A stretch of DNA of 18,241 nt from Spirogloea muscicola (lineage: Eukaryota > Streptophyta > Zygnematophyceae > Spirogloeales > Spirogloeaceae), in the NCBI GenBank assembly GCA_009602725.1, contig WELB01000072.1, positions 251,856-270,096 on the forward strand. The letters are read 5' to 3'. This document shows positions 8,365 through 17,296 of this stretch, piece after piece. Below the pieces are notes generated by a model, which worked only from the letters and a program-made list of their open reading frames with translations, was not told the DNA's origin and made no database searches. Both the position numbers and the translations under genes were made by a program. The stretch's first letter is position 1; every line of letters starts with the position of its first letter.

Positions 8365-11300
8365 TTAAAGGACAGTGCAGTTGCATCCCTGCTGGATGAC
8401 GTCTGACGGTGGAGGGAGCTTCCTCTCCATCAGCTCCAGCTGCTCAAGGATCTGCGTGAAGGTCGGCCGCCGCTTGGGGTCCTTGTCCCAGCACTCCTGC
8501 AGCAGCCTGCCACATCGTACAAAGTGGTACCAATCATTTATAGGAGCACATGCACCACAAGATGAAGAATGTTGCTTGCCTGAAGAAGGTCCTGCCGCAG
8601 ATTGTTCACAATGTTGCCTGCGTTGCTATGAAGACAGCCTGGCAAGGGATTGTTCCTAGGTATGGAGACGCCATAATTGCCAAGGAGTGCTGGTGCTACT
8701 TGATCCTTAAATCGCTGGCCAGGCTTTTGTGGGCCTCTGCGCATGTTGACGCGCCTATGAGATTGACCTGCGACAGTCTGCATGTCGAAGCTCACCCTTT
8801 CATGCCAGGGGGGTATGTGCGGGCTTTGAAGGGCGGCCGCAGGTTCTCAAAAGCGATGGCCTGCGCAATCTCCTCAGGCAGCTGGAACTTGAAGGCCTGC
8901 TTGCCTTCAAAGAACTGCAGAGCAAGTGGAATGGGATACAAAGCTCAGTTGCATAAATGGATACCAAGATTGTCAACCTTGCAATCATGAATGCCGCCCA
9001 AGTGCTACTATTGTGAGATACACAGCAAGGCACGCCCCAATTGGACAGCAAATGATTTGGTCAGAAGGCCTTCTACCTCCTGGACTATGATGGCGAAGGA
9101 GAAGACATCCACGCTCTTATGGTATGCCTCGTGCCGAAAGACCTCAGGAGCCATGTACCGATCTGCAAAGTCCGTGAATTGATAGTTGATGGACTGAGGT
9201 GTACGTGCAGGTGTGCATTCCTCATACAGAGATGGGGAGAGCTTTGCCAAGCAGGATACCGCAAACGCCTCAGTGGCCCCTTAAGTTGCCCAAATTTACT
9301 ACTGCAGTACATGACAAAGCAAGCCTGACACGAGCCTGACACGATTATGGTGTGACAGCAGGATCAGCTGTGGGGCCTACATGAGCCGGTCTCGCCGGTC
9401 ATCTGGTACACCTCGTGGATGCTGTCAGCCTTAGCCTTGAGGAGCTTCCCCAGCCCAAAATCGGCCACCTTCAAGTGCCCTGCATCATCCCGCAGCAAGT
9501 TCCTGCAATACCAATGCACTGCTGAGTATGACAATGTGGGATGCAAGTATGAAGAGTGTAGACGATAGGAGAGTCTGAGCAGGCAGTGGGGCCGTGCTCT
9601 CGGACTGAACGGAATAGCACCTGCCAGGAGCTTGTACTACTAAAGGTGAACATCATGCAATTTCAAAGTCATGGGAAAGACAAGGCAAGAGCTTCAAGTA
9701 AGGCTGTGCTCTCATCGAACAAATGCAGCTCATATGGTGACATTCTGGGCAGGGAACTGCCAGGGCTGTGCTTCTAGCTCCTCATCATACCTGGGCTTGA
9801 GGTCCCTGTGCACAATCGCATCAGGCCGGTGCTCGTGCAAGTAGTTCATGCCCCTGCAGCAGAGCCCCACAAGAGGGGCAAGGTTCAGTCCCCCTTACCA
9901 CGCAACCTCAAACATACAGCGCTAGCTACTTCTAAATTGTGTGTAATGCACAAGCAAATGCCAACAATGTCAGATTTGCAGGCGAATGCCCCGTCCTAAA
10001 GCCACCAAAGCCACTGCTCCAAGCCACCTACAAGATCATGGTAAAGGCCAGGCATTGCAATAAACGAAGCTGCCTTGGAGCCAGCACTGAGATTGGCACA
10101 ACAAGCGGGCAACCTCCTCCTGGCCTCCCATGAACACGAGGTTGCCACATTCTCTCCTTCATCATTCCTACAGAGAGCTGAAGGCCTCAACCTCATCTCT
10201 CTAAGACGTGCTTCCGCAGAATCACCTCGCAATATCGAGAGCAAACGACACGGCCGTGGATGCTTCCAGCGCCCCTTTCCGCCGCACGTACTCCGCGACA
10301 TCCCCCTGCAAGGCAGTGCTTACAATGTCATGCTAGGAGCTCAAAAACTTGCGCCAAGACACAGATTAGGAGCAGCTCAGCAACTTCCCAGCTTCACAGA
10401 TGAGGCACGTTGCTCATCGTATTACTACGACACCAGCTGATTTTGGGTGCCCACTGCAGAGGTAGGCAGAGGCTGACTTGCAACACTTTCAGATAGAAGA
10501 TACATAAGCTACTGCTAACCCTAGCCCGCAAAGTGAATGAGAGAGACTTGCTATGAAATTTCTGTGAGCAGCCACAGTCCCTATTGAAAGACCAACAAGT
10601 ATACTCTGTACACATTCAAGTGCGTTCATAGCAAATTGCTAACGCAGGCAGATACGAAGAGCAATTTCAAAGCACTGAATATGGCGAGCAGGAGTGCCGA
10701 CAAGGAGCGGACAAGAACTTGCCAATGCGTTCCTGTGCTTAGTAACTGTAGAGGGCAAGAGGCAGCAGGCCGGCGATTGGCACACCTTTGGGAGGTACTC
10801 AGTGACAATCATGAGCGGCATCGTCTGTGTGACAGCGCCCAGGAACTGCACGATGTTCGGATGTCGCAGCTTCTGAAGAAGCGTCAGCTCCTCTCGAAAC
10901 TCCTTGCTGTTGTGGCCATCAAAGTCCCAAAATGCACGGGCCCAGCGGAGGCATTCAGTGAAGGCAAACTGCCTGGCCTCTGGCATAGCATCGAGCGCTC
11001 AACGAGGCAGCAGCGAACGAAATTGGTTGAATTGTGATGAGTATTATGTGGTGGTCATGCTCACACTATCTGGGGTTGCGATGACAGCGTGCTCAGAATC
11101 GTCTTCACTGCAACGCGAGTGCCCCGCCAGTTCACGACGTGAATCTCCCCAAACGCCCCCTGCCGCCACAAAGGGGCCGCGACGCCGTCAGCTTCTCGTC
11201 AGAGATCCACCGCCTGCCACAATGGGCTTGCTGAGCCAGATGAGAAGGGACTGCCGACTTGCTGCACCTTGCCGACTGGCTTGCTCTTGGAGAAGTCGAG

Positions 11301-12087
11301 CTCTGACACATCAATCTCGTACTCGAGCGGCGGAGGTAGCCCGCCGCCCTGCACAGCCCCCCCTGGGCCGACTGGCGGCGACGGCGCCCTCGAAAGCGGC
11401 TGCGAACCAAGAACAAGCACCGACGGCAGTAAGCACATCCGCCCTCGTTGACTCACAGATTGTCGACTGAGGTCTGGCCAACCTCGAGCTGGGAAGGCTG
11501 GGGCATGGGCATGCGTCGTCAGGGCGGCCGCTCACCCCCATCTTGCCGCCGGCAGCCTCCAGGAGCTTCACGGCATCCAGGTGATCGTAATGCCGGGCGT
11601 CGGACAGTGGCTGCAGGCGCACACCACGGCAGGCACAGGCTTGACATTAGTTGAATAATAGTGCCATTGTGACACAAACGGGAGTGTGTAATAGTGCGTT
11701 AACAGAGAGAGCTCGACAAGCTTCAATTGGCAAAGGCACTCGGCCCAGCGCCGCTTCGGCAGTGGAGGCAGGTGATACAGTGGCGCATACAGTGGAGCCC
11801 CAGCGGTCGGTGGGATTAATGGCGGCGCCGTGGGCGAGGAGGAGGCGGAGGGCGGGCAGCTGGCCCTCGGAGGCGGCGAGGTGCAGCGCGGTGCGGCCGT
11901 CGTAGTCGGCGAGGTTGACGTTGCCGCCGCGACGCAGCACCTCCGCCAGGCCGTCGACGTCGCCCTGGCTGGCGTAGAAGAGAAGGTGCGTGGTGTCGTC
12001 CAGCTCCTCCGGCGTCCCGCCGCGCCGCCCGCTCGACAGCCCCACGCTGGCCTCCGCCACCGCCGCCGGCGGCCGNTGGCCACACAT
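8365..12087 (-). CDS. Ankyrin-repeat Raf-like/VIK-type serine/threonine protein kinase
   Basis: Eleven exons: 12087-11791, 11610-11536, 11399-11268, 11159-11065, 10906-10786, 10305-10226, 9853-9791, 9502-9381, 9162-9077, 8914-8796 and 8506-8365. The total is 1332 nt and 443 aa, close to plant VIK (about 440 aa). Two to three ankyrin repeats (about residues 31-124) include DYDGRTALHLAASEGQLPAL. A Pro-rich linker leads to ELDFSKSKPVGK and the Gly loop GKGAFG (167-172). Kinase residues: VAVK Lys187, alpha-C Glu about 206, HRDLKP (282-287), ADFG with Asp302, TGETGSYRYMAPEVF spanning a splice junction, and ECWDKDPKRRPTF near the end. All are intact, so an active kinase is expected. Plant relatives act in brassinosteroid/auxin and sugar-transport signalling, but transferring that role here is inference. 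The protein ends in CNCTVL, a CaaX-like tail. ATG 12087 is the first in-frame ATG; codon 4 contains an ambiguous base. The acceptor of exon 3 could instead lie about 60 nt further in. Confidence 0.92.
12076..12076. other. Ambiguous base in kinase codon 4
   Basis: The base is n. On the minus strand the codon is CAN, so residue 4 is His or Gln. The other ambiguous base, at 4501, also lies in a GC-rich first-exon region, which suggests low-quality sequence in high-GC patches. Confidence 0.9.
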
Positions 12088-12222
12088 GGCCTCCCCATCT
12101 CTTAATATACACGCATTTTCCTGGGAGGCTAAACCCCAAACTCCGGCGGGCAGTTTAGGGGTTTCCCGTGGGCAGGGGTTTCCACCTGGCCTGCAGCTGC
12201 GAGTGCTCGGGCCACCGACGGC

Positions 12223-12266
<44 letters not shown>

Positions 12267-12400
12267 AGTTTCGGGTTTAGGGGTCTGAGGCTTTGCGGTT
12301 CTAGGGTTTGGCTGGCGGCGCCGCGGGCTGAGCGCCACGTGTCGGTGGAGCCAGGTCAGCGGCTCCTCGGGGTTTGGGGCTTTTCGATTGAAGGAATTCT
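12088..12400 (-). promoter_or_regulatory. Kinase upstream region with telobox-like motifs
   Basis: Immediately upstream of the kinase ATG lie CTAAACCCC (12129-12137), GTTTAGGGG (12153-12161), GGGTTTAGGGG (12273-12283) and TAGGGTTT (12302-12309). The last is an exact reverse complement of the plant telobox core AAACCCTA. In plants such motifs occur in promoters and 5' untranslated regions of growth-related genes and can recruit Myb-type factors. An AT-rich stretch at about 12100-12112 (tatatta on the minus strand) is TATA-like but only about 15-20 bp from the ATG. That these sites regulate the kinase is inference from position. Confidence 0.45.
12226..12266 (+). repeat. GGC trinucleotide microsatellite, about 13.7 units
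   Basis: 41 nt of uninterrupted GGC repeat, preceded by an imperfect unit. It lies about 140-180 bp upstream of the kinase ATG, between the telobox-like motifs. The open frames across it (poly-Ala, poly-Arg or poly-Pro) are composition artefacts. In transcribed form it could form G-rich structure. Confidence 0.9.
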
Positions 12401-12636
12401 AGACTGAACCAAAGTATGGCAGATTAGAGATAGAAGAGATTAAGCCAGGGCACTGCTCACTTGGGAGTAATTATGAGCATGTTCTGTGAACAAGTGCAGA
12501 CTGTAGCGGAGACGTCACTCAGCGTCAATACTTGAGCGCCCAGTCCCGCATCAAGACCACATCAGAGAAAAGCTCGCCCATAGAAGAGAGGTGCTGGCAG
12601 AAGCCAGCCAAAAAAGAATGGACAAAATCCAAAGAG
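12401..12636. other. Spacer between kinase upstream region and retrotransposon remnant
   Basis: No gene, RNA or obvious repeat is visible. On the minus strand this is the 3' flank of the endonuclease remnant. I see no poly-A tail or tandem 3' repeat that would mark the end of an intact non-LTR element. Confidence 0.5.
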
Positions 12637-13350
12637 CTACAGGAGAATCACACAGTAACCTCTGCTAAGCAGCCGCAGGGCGGAGATGCTAGGCTCGTTG
12701 AAGTGGGTCCCCTGGCCAGAGCCGGAGGCAGCAGCGAGGGCTCTGCCGGCACGAAGGTGCAACGCCCGGGCCATAGACCTCTGCAGCGAGACGGCCAGGC
12801 GCATTCGATACCCTTGCGCCAGCGACCCGACTGCAGGAAAGTCGACCGGCTCCCCATGGAAGCGACGGGCGATGGTGTGGCGGGCGAGCTGGGTGAGCAG
12901 CTCGAGCCACCGAGCGCCCAGCGCCCCATGGGTATCAATGGCCAACGGGAAGAACTCGTCTTCCCGCGGATGGTCTGCGTACTTCAGCTCTTTGGCCCGA
13001 GCAGCGCAGGCGACCGCATACCCAGCCTTGGTGGCACATTGAGCTGGGTGTGAGCGATCGTAGGCATCAGTGGTCACCACGTCCAGGAGAAGACGTGGCT
13101 CGCCGGCCTGTGGGGTGGCCACCAGGTCTACACGCCGGGCGTGGAGACCGTCGCCCTTTCCTGAACCGGCATGATGCCGGAGTGCTCCGCTGCCACGGAG
13201 AAGCCCGCCTCCAACAGGATGCCATGCATCGCGTCGCGGAGGTGGTCGTGGGCCGCTGTCCGCTCTCCGCCGTGGGAACAGCGCAGAACATGAGCAGCCA
13301 GCTCTCCAGGCTCGGCCCCGCGCTCGCCACACTCACATTGACGCACACCC
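12637..13350 (-). pseudogene. Non-LTR retrotransposon C-terminal fragment: zinc knuckle plus restriction-like endonuclease (RLE)
   Basis: Read on the minus strand, a Cys/His knuckle of the form C-x-C ... H-x-x-x-C (CECGERG then HVLRC) is followed by AAHDHLRDAMHGILLEAGFS. After a one-base frame change near 13170 comes RRVDLVATPQAGEPRLLLDV, then VTTDAYDRSHPAQCATKAGY, KELKYADHPREDEFFPLAID and a C-terminal helix-rich stretch to a stop near 12637. A zinc knuckle, then a short helical segment, then VDLV...LLLDV matches the endonuclease domain of RLE-type LINE retrotransposons, which nicks target DNA. It recalls R2-like, CRE and Dualen elements. The reverse transcriptase that should precede it is not recognisable at 13350-14100. 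The frame break and missing domain make this a dead 5'-truncated copy, or a fragment annotated across a sequence error. Subfamily is not determined. Confidence 0.65.
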
Positions 13351-14025
13351 TGGAGACATAGCGGCGGAAGGCTTAGGAGCCGGTGGACGGCACTACGGAA
13401 TACCTCGTCACCACATCAGTCTTCAAAACTGTCTCGCAAGTGCAGACCGGATCAAGGGACGATGAGACCGATGACACTGGTTATCATGAATGACGTGGCT
13501 CTTCCAACTGGTTATCCAGTCATCTCGTTTGGGTGCGCTTATGGTGCCTCTCCCTGGAAGTAAGCTCGTCCTAAATGTAAGCTCTTCCAAAGGGGGCGAA
13601 GGCTGTGAGACAGCCCGAAAAGGATGGACAAGGCCGGGAAGGGGCCGGAAGTAGCTTCATCAACAGCCGTTTAAGTACCAAGCAGGATGGTCGCTTAGTA
13701 ACCCCTAGTTAGCAGACGCAAGTCAGAAAGACTAGCAGCCCAAAAGCAGTTTCACTTCTGGAAGGACTTGTGATACTAGTGATACCACTTCTGGTAACTG
13801 GAGCTGGGACGTGCTCACAAATCCAAAGTTTGTGTATGCGGTGTCAGCATGCCTGGCCGACGCACTCTAATCAAATGACCACGAGTATGCAGTCCTCAAG
13901 TGTGCCCCAACAGCAGTGCCTACGAGCGGATGTGTTTCAACACGAGCATTGCTGCTCTTGCAGACGTGCTTGCTTCATATTCACCAGCAATCTGCGTAAC
14001 GGACAAACAATGGTAGCAGCAATTG
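13351..14025. other. Region with no recognisable gene upstream of the retrotransposon remnant
   Basis: I searched for a reverse transcriptase (the YADD-type motif) that would extend the RLE fragment and saw none. Short open frames such as plus 13770-14072 match nothing I know. It may be diverged transposon sequence. Confidence 0.4.
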
Positions 14026-14058
14026 GAGGTCTAGAGGAACGACCTTCCTCTAGACCTC
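14026..14058. repeat. Perfect 14-bp inverted repeat with 5-nt loop
   Basis: The arm GAGGTCTAGAGGAA (14026-14039) is exactly complementary to 14045-14058, with CGACC between. It overlaps the end of a short open frame of no known family. It could be a hairpin in a transcript, the end of a small transposon or chance. The flanks show no clear target duplication. Confidence 0.7.
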
Positions 14059-15424
14059 TATTCGCTCACTGATGTCTGCTACCACGTCAAGGGCCTCCGT
14101 CTTTCATCCTCAGCTTTCACTCACAACCCAGCGGCCATTGACTGACGAAGAAGTATGACGTGTGCACTCACAGCAATGGTCGAGCTCGTCTGCTTTCCTT
14201 TGTAGGCTTCCACGACGCTGGTGCCATCCTAAAAGGTCGGTGGGGAACACCGCTGAAGCCAGCATCAGTTGTTGCAATGCCTGCTAGAAGGTGTCAATGT
14301 AAGCTCAGTGCATCCTCGTTATACTGATGTGCAGGTGCGGCTTGCATAATCATATGACTGTTGTCAGCAACCTCAGTCCGAAGAATGCTGCACCTTTGAA
14401 CATCTAAGGAGACTGACAGTCAAACACGGTGCACCGTGGTCACCTTGCACTGTAACCAGAGGTGTTGCAGAGGGACACAGTAGAATTTTCAGTAGCATAG
14501 TGGAATTGTGTCATATTGTGACAGAGTACCTTTGACTAGCATGCTCAAGGTACCTAGGTGATGTGATACTAAGCTGCTCACAGATGGCACTGCTGCCTAG
14601 AACTGAAAATTGGACTTGTGCACTTACACAGCACTGACACTTGGCATGAGGAACAACCTCCAGTTGGACCGGAGTCGCTTGGTCAATCATATACTTAAAC
14701 ACCATCAAAGTAAATCTCTTCCAGTGGTCATGCAGTGAGATCAATGCTGGCGGAGTGGCCCCACTGATCACCTCTATATGGACGATCCAGTGAAACCTCC
14801 ACATGTTAGTTGTAGTCCGGCACTTGAATTCAACACTCTACAAGTGCAGCTACGGCAGCGTCCAGAGAAGGTATTTCCTTGTGAGCGATCGCCAGAGTAC
14901 AGCATGACCTCAACATGCTCTCTACAAGAAACGTCTCCTTGGCTTGTCTTTGGCTGCGTTCTACAGCAACATTATCCAGAAAAGCAACATTGGCGTGGCT
15001 GGTCCACCATCCATCGCCTTCAAGAGGTTGCAGTGCTCTCCCGCCATTGCCCTGGCTCATCCATGACAACCTACACATAACGCTTACAAGTATACACTTT
15101 CTATCATATACCAGGTTATGCTTTTCTGAGGCCATTACAGGGAAGGCATCGCATGCTGACTTCTCATGTTTAGACTTCTGTGGAAAATTTGTAGGTGGAA
15201 ACGCTTTTACTAGCATCGATCCCTAAACTCATGTACCTGATACGTACAAGGTGATGTGGATCTGGCTAGAGAAATCAGCATTCAAGCACTGTTGTGCCCT
15301 GTTCATTTGATTATGTTTCATTAACATGTGTTCGACATAATCTGAACTCCTTGAATTTTCCAATCTTAATTCCTGAATCAATCTATTGAGCGCAACAACG
15401 TCCCCAGTAACACTAAGAGGGTGC
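14059..15424. other. Region without assigned genes; unrecognised minus-strand open frames
   Basis: Two minus-strand frames look somewhat protein-like but match no family I know. One is 15216-14830, including SMLRSCCTLAIAHKEIPSLD; the other is 14804-14511, including ALISLHDHWKRFTLMVFKYM. They could be exons of a split or decayed gene, but I could not join them with convincing splice sites. A 28-nt imperfect palindrome centred on AGCATGCT lies at 14526-14553. Confidence 0.3.
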
Positions 15425-15822
15425 CACAAAGACCTGTCTTTGACTACTTGATTACTTGGTGCATGCACTAACAGTCTTGAGATCCTACCGTGTATTGTAA
15501 GGCTACCATGTGGGCTACCACATTCTCAACATTTCGAACGGGCTCGTTGGCTTCAAGGCCAAAGCTTGTAGTCAGAACTGTGTGATTGGAGGACGGACTG
15601 TGGCGGCCATCAGCAAGGCGTCCTGCAGAAGGATCCGCGCATCGGCCCAATGGCCGCCACAGTCCGATTTGCAATCACACAGATGTGACTACAAGCTTTG
15701 ACCTCGAAGCCAAGCCAGATGCCGAGAATGTGGTAGCCCACATGGTAGCCTTACAATAAACCGTAGGATCTCCTGTTAGTGCATGCACCAAGTAATCAAA
15801 TAGTCAAAGACAGGCCTATGTG
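15425..15822. repeat. Fold-back element: long imperfect inverted repeat, arms about 186 and 173 bp
   Basis: The left arm 15425-15610 and right arm 15650-15822 are reverse complements over almost their whole length, with scattered mismatches and a few short indels. A spacer of about 39 bp (15611-15649) separates them. Matched landmarks include GCATGCACTAACAG, GGCTACCATGTGGGCTACCA and ACTGTGGCGGCCAT in both arms. No transposase or protein domain is present. The layout fits a MITE or fold-back transposon, or a locus whose transcript makes a long hairpin RNA. I could not find a clear target-site duplication at the limits given. Confidence 0.85.
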
Positions 15823-16523
15823 AACAGATGGTATAGCCCGCTGAGATCCCCACGTCAAGGCAAGCAAAGAGTATACTTCTGGGCTACACAGCCTCCAGAC
15901 CTAAATTGCACTGCAGGCAGTCCAGATTGCCTGTAAGCGGAGAACGCGCACTCAAGGTCTAACCAGCAGTGCGCGGCTTCTTGCCCGTGTCCTGGGATGA
16001 ACAACAGCCACCACAGGTGGTGGCGAAGCTGGCGGCGGCAGCAATGGCAATAGGGGTGGTGGTGGCAGGCGACAGCCTGCCGCTCTTGTTGCTCGCAAAC
16101 GCAGAGGCCTCAAAGAGCGTGCAGGACTCAGCTCAGCTGGCTCGTCCTCCTCGACACATGGCGACCTGCCATCCGCTGCAGTGACGCAATCAAGGCCCGC
16201 CATCTAGCCACTTGAGTAGTGTCCACTTCAATGGCGGCAAGAGCTTGGTCACTCAAAGACCAGCATTGACGTGCCTTAGCAACAGTCCAAGATCCTGACG
16301 AAAACCCTTGCCCTGAAACTGCAATGTCATACGACTTTGATGTGTTATCTCCTCGAACTTGAAGCATGCAGCAAGTGTCCAGATCGGGACCTGCAACATC
16401 TGCTTGCAGCATTTGAAGAGAGGTGGCTACTGACTTGGAGGTCATTGCATGTGGCTGCCGCAGCAGAGCCGCTCTGTGCTCCAGCGCACTTGCGCTTATC
16501 CCATGGCAACGTCACCAGAAATT
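15823..16523. other. Spacer between the two fold-back elements
   Basis: About 700 bp with no recognised gene. A minus-strand open frame at 16445-16128 contains SLSDQALAAIEVDTTQVARW and is protein-like, but matches no family I know and has no clear splice partners. Confidence 0.35.
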
Positions 16524-17109
16524 TTCACTCCAGAATTTGATCATGAGGGCTTAAAGTCTGAGGCGACGCCGTTGGGCTGTGTCTCAGAACCCTCATATGG
16601 GCGGCGTGCCCCACACAACACTCCCCTCGACACCTGCCCGCAGCACGACCACCGGATGCAGACATCCCTGACGGTGCGCGCAGCCGCGGGTGCGGGGATC
16701 TGGCGCCGCTCCGGCGGTGTTTGTCCGATTCATGGATGGGTCGTGGCTCTGGGCGGAGGCCGTGCTGCGGCACCTGGAGCACCGCAACACAATGGAGCGG
16801 AAGCAGCCATGGGGAGGACCACTCGAAGTACATCGTGTTGCGGTGCTCCAAGTATGGCAGCAAGGCCTCGACCCGGCCACGAGCCACGACCCATCCAGAA
16901 GCACACAAACACCGCCGGGGCGGCGCCGGAGCCCCGCGCCTGCGGCTGCCGGCTGCGGGCAACGTCAGGGATGTCTGCACCCGGTGGTCGTGCCGCGGGC
17001 CAGTATCGAGGCGAGTAGTTCGTGGGACACGCCGCCCATACGAGGGTCCTCAGACACAGCCCGGGGGCGCCGCCTCAAAATTCTAAGCCCTCATGAAGTA
17101 TGGAGTGAA
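16524..17109. repeat. Fold-back element: long imperfect inverted repeat, arms about 271 and 279 bp, GC-rich
   Basis: The left arm (about 16524-16794) and right arm (about 16831-17109) are reverse complements with moderate divergence and a loop of about 36 bp. Matched landmarks include CATGAGGGCTTA near the outer ends, GGGCTGTGTCT, ATGGGCGGCGTG and TGGAGCACCGCAACAC beside the loop. Because of the symmetry both strands carry related open frames, each reading MQTSLT and GRAAG. One frame in the left arm reads SWLWAEAVLRHLEHRNTM, so the arms may derive from a duplicated, inverted piece of coding sequence. No transposase is visible. Limits are by eye, and no target-site duplication was found. Confidence 0.85.
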
Positions 17110-17296
17110 GAGCATGAGAATGTCATTGTCAAATTTGACCTCACAGTCAGGTCAGAACTCAACATCATTATGATGCATTATGATCTCATAGCCCCTATAG
17201 AGTCTCCGCAAAGGCCAGCCGCGACCAATGAGGGGATGCATCGCCGTGGCGACCACTACCTCCTCTCAGCGCGCGGCTTTGCCATGTCCAGTTCCG
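17110..17296. other. Spacer between fold-back element and methyltransferase remnant
   Basis: A short AT-richer stretch with small direct and inverted repeats around ATTATGAT (17165-17185). No gene is seen; on the minus strand it is the 3' flank of the methyltransferase. Confidence 0.4.

Noticed and set aside
10639-10986. Kinase frame extended upstream as MPEARQFAFTECLRWARAFWDFDGHNS
   Set aside because: Taking the acceptor at 10908-10907 and the strong gtgagc donor at 11064 gives SSQPQIVKEFREEL, collinear with VIK proteins. The extra residues are intron sequence.
12129-12309. Interstitial telomere array or chromosome end
   Set aside because: The TTTAGGG-like motifs are isolated single units in both orientations, not tandem repeats.
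12129-12407. Poly-Ala, poly-Arg and poly-Pro open frames over the GGC repeat
   Set aside because: They are products of the trinucleotide repeat in all frames, with no flanking conserved sequence.
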